DNA of 64,000 bases from Pseudomonas sp. URMO17WK12:I11 (GTDB lineage: Bacteria; Pseudomonadota; Gammaproteobacteria; Pseudomonadales; Pseudomonadaceae): NCBI RefSeq assembly GCF_007677725.1, contig NZ_VEDF01000005.1, positions 359,691 through 423,690 of the forward strand, in the 5' to 3' direction. Shown one piece after another: positions 54,651 to 64,000 of this stretch (position 1 is the first letter of the stretch; each line of letters starts with the position of its first letter). The notes beneath the pieces are model-generated. The model saw only the letters and a list, made by a program, of their open reading frames with translations, searched no databases and was not told where the DNA came from. The position numbers and the translations under genes were made by a program.

Positions 54651-56726
54651 TCACAGCTGTTCGAGCATGAGTCCGGAAATGCGCCGCACCTTCCGCCGCA
54701 CTGCCTCTTCGAAGACCCCCTGACGTGGCTCGATCAGGCTGAAACAGTGCTTGGCGCGGGTGATCCCGGTATAGACCAGCTCCTTGGTCAGCACCGGGTT
54801 CAGCGCATCGGGCAGCACCAGCGCCGTGTGGCTGAATTCCGAGCCTTGGGACTTGTGCACGGTCATGGCGAAGACGGTCTCGACCTCGTTGAGGCGGCTG
54901 GGCAGGATGAAACGCACGCCACCGTTGCCATCGTTGCGCGGGAAGGCCACCCGCAACAATGCCTCGCCATGCTCGTCGGGCAGGCGCAGGGCAATGCCGA
55001 TGTCGCCGTTCATCAAGCCCAGGCCGTAGTCGTTGCGCGTGACCAACACGGGCCGGCCCTCGTACCAGGGCTGCTGATTATCGATCAGCCCGGCACTGTG
55101 CAACACCCTCGCAACCCGCTCGTTCAGCCCTTCAACACCCCAGGGGCCACGGCGCACTGCGCACAACAGCTGGAAATCTTCGAAGCTGAGCAGCACCTTG
55201 GCGGCCCACTGCTCCCAGCGCAGGTCGTCGAACGCCGTCCCAGGCGGCGGCCGGTGACGGCCAATGGCGCGCAGGTAACTGCGATAGCCTTGCGGCCCGT
55301 CATCGCCGCGATTCAGACCGTCGAGGATCAAGCGGTCGAATGCACGATCCTGCTCGCCACGCAGGGCCAGGGCGAAGACGTCAGGCGGCGGCATGCTGAG
55401 CAGATCGCGAGCCGCCTGGTGTTGCTGGCGGTTGACCAGGCGGGCCAGTTGGCCGATGCCACTGCCCTCGCCGAAGCGCCTTGAAAAGCGCAGCATCACG
55501 ACCTGCTGCGACAGCGGGTTGTGTTGCTCATCGCCGGGCGTGAGCCCGCTATCAGCCAGTGACTGCCCACCGATCTGCTCCAGCCAGGCCTGGGTCGCCG
55601 GTGAATAGCAGCCCTCCTCGGCATCGCGGCACAGATCACCGAGTACCGCGCCGGCCTCGACCGAGGCCAATTGGTCTTTATCCCCCAGCAGCACCAGACG
55701 GGCCATGGCTGGCAGCGCCGCAAGCAGATTGGCCATCATCTCCAGATCGATCATCGACGCTTCGTCGACCACCAGCACGTCCAGTGGCAATGGGTTGCCG
55801 GCGTGATGACGAAAATGCCGCGAGCCCGGGCGGCTGCCGAGCAACCGGTGCACCGTGCTGACATCGGTCGGGATCTGCTCGCGCACCGTGGCGCTGACTT
55901 GCAAGCGTTCGACTTGCTGCCCAATCGACTCGGTCAGGCGCGCAGCCGCCTTGCCGGTGGGGGCTGCCAGGCGAATGCGCAGTGGCCTGCCCTCCTCGAC
56001 CGCAGGCGCCTGCAGCAGGGCCAGCAAGCGCACCACGGTGGTGGTCTTGCCGGTGCCGGGGCCGCCGGTGATGATGCTGAAACCTGCACGCGTGGCCAAG
56101 GCACAGGCCAGTTTCTGCCAATCCACCTGGCCGGCAAGGGCACCTTGGTCGAACAATTGAGCCAGACGCTGGGCAAGGTCCGTCGGCGCTGCATCGCTGT
56201 GGCTCAGGCGTTGGCGCAGGTTGTGGTCGACCTGTCGCTCGTAGCGCCAGTAGCGCCGCAGGTACAAGCGCTGACCGCTCAGCACCAGCGGGCGCGCTTG
56301 TTCAGCCAGCTGGTCGCCCTGCGCCACCAGCGGGCTGGCGGCGATGCGCTGCAACCAGGTGGGCAACTCGAGCTCGGCCAGCAGTTGTGACGGCAACAGC
56401 AATGGACCGCCCAGGGCATCGCCTTCGGGCGGCAGCGACAGGGCGAAATCCGGCTCCGCCAGGGTCTGGCCCAGATCGAGGCAGACATGGCCGTGGCCCA
56501 GTTGATGGCTGGCCAGCGCCGCGGCCAGCAACAGCAACGGATCACTGCCGGGGGCGCGCTCCTCCAGAAAAGTCACGAAGGCGCGGTCCAGCGCGCGCAG
56601 CCAGCCCCGTTCGACCCAACGATCGAGCAACTGCAGCAGGTCGGCGCTGTTGCGCTGAGGTGCCAGGGCGAGCAGATGCTCGGCGTGCAATGGGCTGGGC
56701 AAAAGATCGTCAAGGCGGCGGCTCAT
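54651..56726 (-). CDS. recD: Exodeoxyribonuclease V alpha subunit
   Basis: A 691-residue 5'-3' helicase of RecBCD. Walker A is IITGGPGTGKTTTVVRLLAL (about 215-235), VLVVDEASMIDLEMMANLL is motif II, and VFAMTVHKSQGSEFSHTALV is motif V/VI at the C-terminus. Length exceeds E. coli RecD (608), as is normal in pseudomonads. Its start overlaps the recB stop by 4 bp. Confidence 0.96.
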   Translation of the reverse strand: MSRRLDDLLPSPLHAEHLLALAPQRNSADLLQLLDRWVERGWLRALDRAFVTFLEERAPGSDPLLLLAAALASHQLGHGHVCLDLGQTLAEPDFALSLPPEGDALGGPLLLPSQLLAELELPTWLQRIAASPLVAQGDQLAEQARPLVLSGQRLYLRRYWRYERQVDHNLRQRLSHSDAAPTDLAQRLAQLFDQGALAGQVDWQKLACALATRAGFSIITGGPGTGKTTTVVRLLALLQAPAVEEGRPLRIRLAAPTGKAAARLTESIGQQVERLQVSATVREQIPTDVSTVHRLLGSRPGSRHFRHHAGNPLPLDVLVVDEASMIDLEMMANLLAALPAMARLVLLGDKDQLASVEAGAVLGDLCRDAEEGCYSPATQAWLEQIGGQSLADSGLTPGDEQHNPLSQQVVMLRFSRRFGEGSGIGQLARLVNRQQHQAARDLLSMPPPDVFALALRGEQDRAFDRLILDGLNRGDDGPQGYRSYLRAIGRHRPPPGTAFDDLRWEQWAAKVLLSFEDFQLLCAVRRGPWGVEGLNERVARVLHSAGLIDNQQPWYEGRPVLVTRNDYGLGLMNGDIGIALRLPDEHGEALLRVAFPRNDGNGGVRFILPSRLNEVETVFAMTVHKSQGSEFSHTALVLPDALNPVLTKELVYTGITRAKHCFSLIEPRQGVFEEAVRRKVRRISGLMLEQL

Positions 56727-59700
56727 GGCGCGACTCCGGCAAACAGGTCCTGCTGTTCAGGCTGATGCAGCCCGCGAAACAGTGCATCGAGGCTTTCGAT
56801 CAGCTCGCGCGGCGGCTTGGCGAAATATAGGCCGTGGCCACTGCTGCTGGCACCGCGCAGGAAGATGAACAGCGCGCCGCCGACATCGCGGTCGTAGTCA
56901 TAGTCGGCGAGCCGCGCCCGCAGCTGGCGGTGCAAGGCCAGCAGGTAGAGGACGTACTGCAAATCGTAGCGGTGCTCGAGGATCGCCCCCTGCATGGCCA
57001 AGGCGTCGTACGCCATGAGGTCCGGGCCAAGCCAGTTGGACTTGTAATCCACCACGTAGTAGCGCCCGTCCAGCTCATAGGCGAGGTCGATGAAACCCTT
57101 GAACATGCCATTGAGCAAGGTCGGCTGGGCTACCGGGCGCGCCGCGCCGCCATGGGTATGGCGGGCGACCAGGTAATCGAGTTGCGCAGCATCGACGTTG
57201 TGGCTGGCGAACCAGAACTCCATCTCGATCTGATAGTGCTCAAGCTTGGCCAAGGTCAGAGTGCTGTCGCCAACTGGCAGGGCTTGGTTGAGCAGGTGCT
57301 CGAGCCATTGGCTGAGCGCCGGGATCCAGCCGGTCCAGTCGCGACGATTGCAGCGCTGGCCGACGGTGCGCTCGATCAGCGCGGGATTGCCTGCAACCTC
57401 GCCGAACCCCTCGCGCCCTGCCCATTCCAGCAAGCCATGCAGAAACGTGCCGGGGTTCGGGCCGCGCGGGAAGCGATGGATATCACCCCCCTCTGCCGGC
57501 ACCTCGCGCAGCAGTTGCGTATCGACCCGTTCATCGTCGAACAGCTGCTGGGCTTGTGAACTGTCGGCGCCCAAGGTTTGCTCGCCGACGCGCAGGGCGC
57601 TGTAGGAGGCGATCCACCAATGCTCGGCGGCGGCACGCCGTGGCTTGCGTGCCGGCAACAGCTCACGCTCGGTCTGGGCGGCGCGGTAGCGCTCGTCGCT
57701 CGCCGGCGGCAATGGCAGGCAGGCGATGTCTTCGCAGCCGGCGCGCAAGTCGTCCAGCCAACCTTGCAGGGCGGGTGAGTCCGTCAGCGCTGCGCCGCCG
57801 CCCAGCAGATAACCGATCGCCGAGCGGTGTAGCTGAGACTGCTTCTGGCTGCCCCGCTTGAGATCGGCCAGGCCAAGCCAGCAGGCGTACTGCGCGCGCG
57901 TCAGGGCGACGTACAACAGGCGCAGGTCTTCGGCCAGGCGCTCGTCGTCGGCCAGGGCGATCTGCTCGGCAGTGGGGGTGAGGGTCAGTTGCGCATGGCC
58001 CTGGTTGTCGTGCCAGGCCAGCGGCAGGCGGCTGCCGTCCACCGGCTTGCTGGTGCAGATGAAGGGCAGGTAGACCAGCGGGTATTCCAGGCCCTTGGAT
58101 TTGTGGATCGTGACCACTTTGACCAGCTGCTCATCGCTTTCCAGGCGCAGGATCTGCTCCTCACCCGCTTGCCCGGAACTGGACAGCTGCTCGGCCAGGT
58201 GACGGATCAAGGCCTGTTCGCCGTCCAGCTCACCCGCCGCTTGTTGCAACAGTTCGGCCAGGTGCAGCAGGTTGGTCAACACCCGTTCGCCGTCGCTGCG
58301 GCCGATGAGCGTGCGCGGCAGCTGGAAGTCGTGCAGCAGGTGCCGCAGCATCGGCAGCACGCCCTGACGCTGCCAGATGTCGCGGTAGCGGCGAAAGCGC
58401 ATGACCCAGCCTTCCCAGACCCGCTCGTCCTGGTTGAGCTGGTCGAGTTCGGTCAGCGACAGCGCCAGGGTAAGGCTGGCCAGCGCAGCTTTGAGCAGGC
58501 GTTCGGAATCGGGCTCGGCGCAGGCCTTGAGCCAGGCCAGCAAGTCATAGGCTTCCTGGGCGGCGAACACGGAGTCTTTGTCGGAAAGGTACACGCTGCG
58601 CACATCGCGCGCCGCCAGCTCGCTGCGCACCAGCTGCGCTTCATGGCCATCGCGCACCAGGATGGCGATGTCCGACGGCAGGCACGGGCACAGCTCGCCC
58701 TCGCCGCCCTTGAAACCGGTAACTCCGCGCTGACCGCCGCTGAGCATCTGCACGATATGGCTCGCGCAACTGGCGGCCAGCTGCTGGCGGTACAGGCCGC
58801 TGGAGACCGGCTCGTCACTGGGCAATTGCCAGCATTGCAGCGCCGCACAGGGTTCATTGTCGATCAGCAGCTGAGCGTCACGGCCTTTGGCGTGCACTTC
58901 GACGAACGGCAGCGGGTTGTCGTCGGCTTCCCGAAACAGGAAAGCGCCCCTGCCTTGCGCGCGGGTTTCCGCTTGCAGGAACACGCGGTTGACCGCCGCG
59001 ACCATGGCTTGGCTCGAGCGGTAGTTGGTGTCGAGGCTGTGCAAGCGGCCGGTGGTCGCGCGTCGGGCAGCCAGGTAGGTGTGAATATCGGCGCCGCGAA
59101 AGGCATAGATCGCCTGTTTGGGGTCGCCGATCATGAACAGGCCGGTTTCGGCGCGGTTTGCGTCGATGTGGTAGATGCGTTCGAAGATGCCGTATTGCAC
59201 CGGGTCGGTGTCCTGGAATTCATCGATCAGGGCCACTGGAAACTGTTCGCGGATCAACGCCGCCAGGCGCTCACCGGCGTCCGAACTCAACGCCTGTTGC
59301 AGGCGCACCAGCATGTCGTCGAAACCCATTTCCGCGCGACGGCGCTTCTCTACCTCGAAGCGCGCTGCCACCCAGGCGGCTGCATGCTCGAGCACCGGCG
59401 CATGCGGGCTCGCCAAGCCCTGCAACTGGCCTTGCAGGTCGGCCATGGCATGCAGGGCCGGGTGCTCGGGTGGATCGCCGACCTTCCAGGCCTCAGTCAT
59501 GCCGGCGCGGGTGAGGCGGATGAAACCTGTACCGAGGTCAAGTTCGGTGGCCTGCTCGTCCAGCGCCCAGTGGCGCAGCTTGTCGAACCAGGGGTCGAAG
59601 AAGCGCGCCTGCAACTTGCGCCCGTCGGCTTGCTTGGCCGCCACCGCGTCACGGCAGATCTGCTGCAGTTCATCGGCCCACTGCGCCCAGGGCGCCTTGA

Positions 59701-60394
59701 GCGTGCTCAACTGCTCGAGGCGTTGTTGCAGCGCCGCGTCGATCAGCGCTTGCAGCGGGGTTTCGTCGAGCTGCGCGCGCACCCGGCCGAACAGCGGGCG
59801 GATCTGCGCCAGCAAGGCGTCGGGGCTGACCCAATGACTACGCACCCAGTCCAGTGCCTGGCCGTGCATGCCATAGCAGAAGCGGCGCCAGTAATCGCGC
59901 ATGACCTGGCCGAGCAAATCGCTGTGGTCGGTTTCCAGGCTTTGGGTGAACAGGCTGCCGGTGTCGAATGCGTGTTCGCGCAGCATGCGCTGGCACCAGC
60001 CGTGGATGGTCGACACCGCCGCTTCGTCCATCCATTGCACGGCCACTTCCAGGCGGTTGGCACAGCGTGGCCAGTGCTCTTGGGCATAGTCGTCACGCAG
60101 TTGCTGCAGCAACGGGTCGGCAGCCTCCAGCTCACCGCGGAAGAAGCGCGCGGCCTCGGCCAGCCGCGTACGGATGCGCTCACGCAGCTCTTTGGTGGCG
60201 GCATCGGTGAAGGTCACCACCAGGATCTGCGGCGGCAGCAATTCGCGCCCGAAGCCCTGTGCAGCGCCGTGACCGAGAATCAGGCGCAGGTACAGCGCGG
60301 AGATGGTAAAGGTCTTGCCCGTGCCGGCGCTCGCTTCGATCAGCTGGCTGCCGTGCAGGGGAAAATTCAAAGCCAGGGGGCGGGCCTGGGTCAT
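56723..60394 (-). CDS. recB: Exodeoxyribonuclease V beta subunit
   Basis: A 1223-residue helicase-nuclease. The N-terminus has LIEASAGTGKTFTISALYLR (Walker A); VALIDEFQDTDPVQYGIFER is motif II, VVTIHKSKGLEYPLVYLPFI is motif V. The C-terminal nuclease domain has GMFKGFIDLAYELDGRYYVV followed by DYKSN (GxxDL...DYKSN). It degrades and processes double-strand ends and loads RecA at Chi. ATG 60394 overlaps the recC stop. Long opposite-strand frames here are shadows. Confidence 0.97.
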   Translation of the reverse strand: MTQARPLALNFPLHGSQLIEASAGTGKTFTISALYLRLILGHGAAQGFGRELLPPQILVVTFTDAATKELRERIRTRLAEAARFFRGELEAADPLLQQLRDDYAQEHWPRCANRLEVAVQWMDEAAVSTIHGWCQRMLREHAFDTGSLFTQSLETDHSDLLGQVMRDYWRRFCYGMHGQALDWVRSHWVSPDALLAQIRPLFGRVRAQLDETPLQALIDAALQQRLEQLSTLKAPWAQWADELQQICRDAVAAKQADGRKLQARFFDPWFDKLRHWALDEQATELDLGTGFIRLTRAGMTEAWKVGDPPEHPALHAMADLQGQLQGLASPHAPVLEHAAAWVAARFEVEKRRRAEMGFDDMLVRLQQALSSDAGERLAALIREQFPVALIDEFQDTDPVQYGIFERIYHIDANRAETGLFMIGDPKQAIYAFRGADIHTYLAARRATTGRLHSLDTNYRSSQAMVAAVNRVFLQAETRAQGRGAFLFREADDNPLPFVEVHAKGRDAQLLIDNEPCAALQCWQLPSDEPVSSGLYRQQLAASCASHIVQMLSGGQRGVTGFKGGEGELCPCLPSDIAILVRDGHEAQLVRSELAARDVRSVYLSDKDSVFAAQEAYDLLAWLKACAEPDSERLLKAALASLTLALSLTELDQLNQDERVWEGWVMRFRRYRDIWQRQGVLPMLRHLLHDFQLPRTLIGRSDGERVLTNLLHLAELLQQAAGELDGEQALIRHLAEQLSSSGQAGEEQILRLESDEQLVKVVTIHKSKGLEYPLVYLPFICTSKPVDGSRLPLAWHDNQGHAQLTLTPTAEQIALADDERLAEDLRLLYVALTRAQYACWLGLADLKRGSQKQSQLHRSAIGYLLGGGAALTDSPALQGWLDDLRAGCEDIACLPLPPASDERYRAAQTERELLPARKPRRAAAEHWWIASYSALRVGEQTLGADSSQAQQLFDDERVDTQLLREVPAEGGDIHRFPRGPNPGTFLHGLLEWAGREGFGEVAGNPALIERTVGQRCNRRDWTGWIPALSQWLEHLLNQALPVGDSTLTLAKLEHYQIEMEFWFASHNVDAAQLDYLVARHTHGGAARPVAQPTLLNGMFKGFIDLAYELDGRYYVVDYKSNWLGPDLMAYDALAMQGAILEHRYDLQYVLYLLALHRQLRARLADYDYDRDVGGALFIFLRGASSSGHGLYFAKPPRELIESLDALFRGLHQPEQQDLFAGVAP

Positions 60395-63300
60395 GCTCGA
60401 CTCTCCGGATTGCCCAGGGCCTGCCACGCGGCGCTGAACAGGGGGCGGTACAGGGTTTCACACCAGCCTTCGAAGGTTTCGTCGGCCGTCAGGGCGGTAA
60501 AGTCGCGGAACTGTCGGGCCAGCGCAAGGCTTTCGCTGCGCTCGCCGAAACTGTGGCGCCCATCGCCCTCGTAAGCCCGTGCAGCGGCGGCCAGCGCTTT
60601 GTCCGGGTCTGGCTGGGCGAGCCAGGCGAAAGCGGTCTTGGCTGCGACCGGCAGCGGTGCGTTCATTGCCGCCTGACGCGCGACCAGCAGTTGCCCAAGC
60701 TGTTCGCTGGCCTCGGCTTGAGGCAAAGGGTCGAGCAGCAAGGTCAGGTCGCTTGCCAGCAACGCCGTGTGCAGCGGGTAACCTGCCGCGCAGGCTGCCA
60801 GGTGCATCACCCAGCTGGGAATGAGTCGGTGCCACTTGAGGCCGTTGCGTCCGGCGCTGATGGTGTTGGGGATGGTGGTGATGCTCAACAGGCTCTGATC
60901 GGCGGCCTGATGCACGCGGCCGAGCCAGCCCTCGAGCCGATGGTCAGCGTGCTCGAAGTGAATCGGCAGGGCGCCATCGACCACCGTTGGCCAGCGCTGC
61001 AGCAACTGGGTGTGGCGCTGCAGCAGATCAGGCAGCGGCTGGATCAGTTCGGCTTGCAGCCGCTCGCCGAAACCTGCCAGGGGCAATACGCCGCAAGCCT
61101 GTAGCCGACGGGCCTGCGCCTGCAACGCCTGTTCGGCGTTATCCGGGTCGCTCAATGCAGCGCTCAGCAGCAGTTCACTGGCGCCGTAGCGCTGCAGGGC
61201 ATCGAGCACAAAGGGCTCTTCGTCGGGTGTTGGCGCAGACAGGGCCTCGAAGAAGACTTTCAGTCGTTGGCTGAAGAAGTGCTTGACCGGGTGGCGCAAG
61301 AAGTCTTGCAACAGGATCAGCGTCAGCGCTTCCTGGCTTTCATAAGGCGGCAGGCTGAGCGGCTGCCGGGGCATCTCGGTGTGGGGCTGATGCAACAGGT
61401 GCCATTCGTGGGCATAACTGAACAGCGGGCTGCCTTTCTCGAAATAACGGGCACTGAACGGTTGCAGGGGATGCTCCTGGGTCAATGCGTGCAACAGGCG
61501 CTGGCCATCGGCATCGCCTTTGAGTCGCCAACCTGCTGCCAGGTGGTCACGCAGCTGGCCGATCAATACCGATGCGGGGCGTTCGCTGTTGTCGCGGATG
61601 CTGCGGCCGACCCAGCTGATATAGAGTTGGTCGCGGGCAGACAACAGCGCCTCGAGCAGCAGGTAGCGGTCATCTTCGCGCCGCGAGCGGTCGCCAGGGC
61701 GGTAGTCGCTGGCCATCAAGTCGAAATCCAGCGGTGGTTGCGCACGTGGATAGTCACCATCGTTCATGCCAAGCAGACAGACGACCCGAAACGGGATCGC
61801 GCGCATTGGCATCAGGGTGCAGAAGTTTACCGATCCAGCGAGAAAACGCTGGGACAGCTTGCCCTCGTCCAGCCCCGACAGCCAGGCCTCGCGGATCACC
61901 GTCAGCGGCAGCTGGTCTTGCAGGCCGACGGTTTCGCATACCTCCAGCCAGCGGTCACGCAGCTCTTGCAGTTGCAGCAGCAGGAACTCGTCGTGTTCCT
62001 CCTCAGCCAGGAAGAACACCTGCAGCAAGGCATTCAGGCGCTCGCCCCACTCGTTGGCCGTGGCCGGCTCCGACAACGTCTGGTTAGCGACCTCCAGGGC
62101 GTCGAGCAATGCTACCAACGGGCCGATCAATGCCGCGTCCAGTCCGCCAATCTCGTCGTAAGGCTCGATGCCATCGCAGCCTTCACCCATGCCCACCGCA
62201 TACCCGAGCAGCATGCGTCGCAGGCCGAAACGCCAACTGTTCTGCTCCAGGCCCTCCGGTAGCCCGAGGCTGGCACGCTGGTCGGCATTCAGGCCCCAGC
62301 GGATTCCGGCGCCCTCGATCCAACGGTGCAGCGTGGGCAGGTCGCTTTCGCGAATGGCGAAGCGTGCACGTAGCGCGGGGACATCGAGCAGGTCGAGCAC
62401 TTCGCTGACGGCGAAGCGACTCTCCGGCAGTTTCAGCAGGTGCTCGAGCGCAATCAGCAGCGGGTCGCGCCCGCGCTGCCCCTGGTCAGTCAGGGTAAAG
62501 GGGATGTAGCGCGGATCGTTGCGCCCTAGCTGCCCGAACACGGCGCGAATGTGTGGGGCGTAGGTATCGATGGCGGGCAGCATGACGATGACATCGCGCG
62601 GGCGCAGGGTTGGGTCGGCGCTGAAGCGGGCCAGAAGCTGGTCATGCAGGATCTCGACTTCACGCTGCGGGCTGTGGGCTACGTGAAAACGCACGGAGCG
62701 GTCTTTGCCGAAATCGACCGCTGGCCAGCGCTCGCGGGTTTCGGCAAGCGGGCGCAGTTCGAGAATATCGTCCTGCAGCTGATTGAGCAGCGTGGTGGGC
62801 TCGCTGTCGCTGAACAGGTCGATGCGCCCGTCGCTGAATACGCCCTGGTAGCTGCCGGGGTCGTCGTAGCTATCGAGCAAGTTGATGTAGTCGCGGCCCT
62901 GCTTGCCCCAGGCAGCCAGCAGCGGATGAGCGTGCTGGTGCAGCGACTCGTCGTCCAACTGCAGCGGCATGCCTTGCTTGCGCTGCTGGCGCTTGTATTG
63001 GTGGCGGAGCAGGTCCTTGTCGGCGACGATGTCTGCCCAGTGGTGGCGACAGGGGTTGTGCACGCACAGCAGCACCTGGCTGAATCGGGCCAGGCCGGCC
63101 AGCGCTTCCAGGGCCTGGGCCGGCAGCGAGGAGATGCCGAAGACGATGACGCGCGAGGGCAGCCCGCGAGGAGCGGCATCCAGGCTGTGAATGCGCTCCA
63201 TGAAGCGCTGGTGCACCCCGGCCCGGCTCTGCGCCATTCCCTGCGCGCCAACGTCCTCGAGCAAAGCCTGCCACAACTCGGCCTGCCAGCGATTGCCGGG

Positions 63301-63855
63301 CGCCAAAGGCTTGCGCTCACCGCGTGCGCTATTGATGAAATGGGCACCGGTAGCCCAGTCCTTGAGCCAGTCAGCGCGATAGACCTGATACTGGTCGAAC
63401 AGATCAGCCAGGCGCTCGGCCAGTTGGTAGCGCTTGCGCAGGTCACCGTCATCCAGCAGAAAACGGCGCAGGGGCTCGAAATGCGGGCGCTCGACCAGGG
63501 CCGGCAACAGGCGCATCAGACGCCAGGTCAAGGGCGCCTTGTCGAGCAGCGACACCTCCGGGATTTCATCGCGTCCGAGTACTTTTCGGTACAGCTGCCA
63601 CATGAAACTACCGGGGAGTTGCACTTCGATGGCGGCGGCGATCCCGCACCCACCTGAGTCGTCATCTTGCGGATCCTCGGCGAGCGCCAGTTTCAGCCAC
63701 TGGGCGATACCGTTGCTCTGTACCAGGGCGATTTCGTTTTCCAACGGTGCCAGCGGATAGCGTCGCATCCAACTCACGACCAGGCTGCGCAGGTCGTCCA
63801 GGCGATTGCCGTGGACGATCATGAAACCAGGTTGCAGTGAGGAGGCGGCAGGCAT
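60391..63855 (-). CDS. recC: Exodeoxyribonuclease V gamma subunit
   Basis: A 1154-residue subunit that recognises Chi and clamps RecB and RecD. FMIVHGNRLDDLRSLVVSWM, IVQSNGIAQWLKLAL-like N-terminus, PGSFMWQLYRKVLG and the SRVIVFGISSLPAQALEALA segment are typical. Inactive helicase fold. First gene of recC-recB-recD. The complex repairs breaks and destroys phage DNA. Confidence 0.96.
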   Translation of the reverse strand: MPAASSLQPGFMIVHGNRLDDLRSLVVSWMRRYPLAPLENEIALVQSNGIAQWLKLALAEDPQDDDSGGCGIAAAIEVQLPGSFMWQLYRKVLGRDEIPEVSLLDKAPLTWRLMRLLPALVERPHFEPLRRFLLDDGDLRKRYQLAERLADLFDQYQVYRADWLKDWATGAHFINSARGERKPLAPGNRWQAELWQALLEDVGAQGMAQSRAGVHQRFMERIHSLDAAPRGLPSRVIVFGISSLPAQALEALAGLARFSQVLLCVHNPCRHHWADIVADKDLLRHQYKRQQRKQGMPLQLDDESLHQHAHPLLAAWGKQGRDYINLLDSYDDPGSYQGVFSDGRIDLFSDSEPTTLLNQLQDDILELRPLAETRERWPAVDFGKDRSVRFHVAHSPQREVEILHDQLLARFSADPTLRPRDVIVMLPAIDTYAPHIRAVFGQLGRNDPRYIPFTLTDQGQRGRDPLLIALEHLLKLPESRFAVSEVLDLLDVPALRARFAIRESDLPTLHRWIEGAGIRWGLNADQRASLGLPEGLEQNSWRFGLRRMLLGYAVGMGEGCDGIEPYDEIGGLDAALIGPLVALLDALEVANQTLSEPATANEWGERLNALLQVFFLAEEEHDEFLLLQLQELRDRWLEVCETVGLQDQLPLTVIREAWLSGLDEGKLSQRFLAGSVNFCTLMPMRAIPFRVVCLLGMNDGDYPRAQPPLDFDLMASDYRPGDRSRREDDRYLLLEALLSARDQLYISWVGRSIRDNSERPASVLIGQLRDHLAAGWRLKGDADGQRLLHALTQEHPLQPFSARYFEKGSPLFSYAHEWHLLHQPHTEMPRQPLSLPPYESQEALTLILLQDFLRHPVKHFFSQRLKVFFEALSAPTPDEEPFVLDALQRYGASELLLSAALSDPDNAEQALQAQARRLQACGVLPLAGFGERLQAELIQPLPDLLQRHTQLLQRWPTVVDGALPIHFEHADHRLEGWLGRVHQAADQSLLSITTIPNTISAGRNGLKWHRLIPSWVMHLAACAAGYPLHTALLASDLTLLLDPLPQAEASEQLGQLLVARQAAMNAPLPVAAKTAFAWLAQPDPDKALAAAARAYEGDGRHSFGERSESLALARQFRDFTALTADETFEGWCETLYRPLFSAAWQALGNPESRA

Positions 63856-63931
63856 GGAGAATTTCCTGGAGGATGATGGGGAACCATATCACGGCTGATC
63901 GCCAAGACAGGTTCGCAGAACCAGAAAAGAC

Positions 63932-63965
63932 AAAACCCCTACCTGCTTGCGCAGATAGGGGTTTT
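63932..63965. terminator. Terminator of the rRNA operon
   Basis: Arms AAAACCCCTA-CTGC and GCAG-TAGGGGTTTT (15 bp, one mismatch) with loop TTGC. Read on the minus strand it follows the 5S gene end and finishes in TTTT; it is symmetric enough to act both ways. Confidence 0.9.
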
Positions 63966-63976
63966 GCGAAATGAAT

Positions 63977-64000
63977 CTTGACGATGACCTACTCTCACAT
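63977..64000 (-). rRNA. rrf: 5S ribosomal RNA, 3' end (cut by window edge)
   Basis: On the minus strand the last bases read ATGTGAGAGTAGGTCATCG then TCAAG, the 3' end of pseudomonad 5S rRNA. The rest lies outside the window. The gene is on the minus strand, in the same direction as recCBD, and ends at the terminator. The exact 3' end may differ by one or two bases. Confidence 0.85.

Noticed and set aside
57989..60574. 861-codon open frame on the plus strand over recB
   Set aside because: Antisense to the well-supported recB gene; composition and lack of motifs mark it as a shadow.

Overview
The window looks like a chromosomal segment of the Pseudomonas putida group. It is GC-rich, and its gene content and order match what I remember of that group: the hmgR/hmgA-fahA-maiA homogentisate cluster, fabV, the cstA-ybdD-yjiA trio, the LuxR solo ppoR, the cioAB oxidase, pcaHG, an McpS-type chemoreceptor, mmsAB, a yfiRNB-like c-di-GMP operon, recCBD and the tail of a 5S rRNA. 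The match to P. putida is from memory, not from a search.

Layout. Positions 1-3.3 kb hold a cut gene, psiE, SOS-controlled yebG, an amino-acid dehydrogenase and a SirB1-type protein. 3.3-7.4 kb is the homogentisate pathway with its divergent IclR repressor and a perfect 17-bp operator. 7.6-13.7 kb holds a short-chain dehydrogenase, an alpha/beta hydrolase, a flavodoxin, a PilZ protein, folM-DUF1244-hopJ and fabV. 14-21 kb holds a thiolase, an unusual MetE N-domain-only gene facing a methylenetetrahydrofolate-reductase-like gene, and the cstA pyruvate-uptake group. 21-36 kb holds a secreted AA10 chitin-active oxidase, a second PilZ protein, two purine permeases, radA, mscL, fpr, ppoR, rlmG, the cyanide-insensitive oxidase (with an ANR box), an MFS exporter and trmA. 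36-48.6 kb holds pcaHG, a zinc metallopeptidase, the chemoreceptor, ggt, mdaB/ygiN, a cupin and mmsAB with a divergent LysR regulator.

The outstanding feature is a roughly 3.56-kb AT-rich island inserted in the 3' end of the mmsA-linked lysR gene (48493-52119). A perfect 69-bp direct repeat brackets it. The left copy completes the lysR gene with a different 3' tail; the right copy is the displaced old tail. The island carries a retron-like reverse transcriptase (catalytic motif LLDD instead of YxDD), a cold-shock-domain protein 3 bp behind it, and upstream a candidate msr-msd RNA framed by nested perfect inverted repeats (9 bp and 12 bp). It also carries remnants of a Tn3-type resolvase and other decayed genes, but no intact recombinase. 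This is best read as a retron defence module with a cold-shock-domain accessory protein.

After the island come a yfiB-yfiN-yfiR-like operon (diguanylate cyclase control) and the full recC-recB-recD operon, ending at the rRNA operon. Retron Ec48 is known to guard RecBCD, so the short distance to recCBD is worth noting, though it may be chance. Catabolic genes in the window share candidate Crc/Hfq motifs near their start codons (hmgA, thiolase, cstA, xanthine permease), in keeping with carbon catabolite control in pseudomonads.
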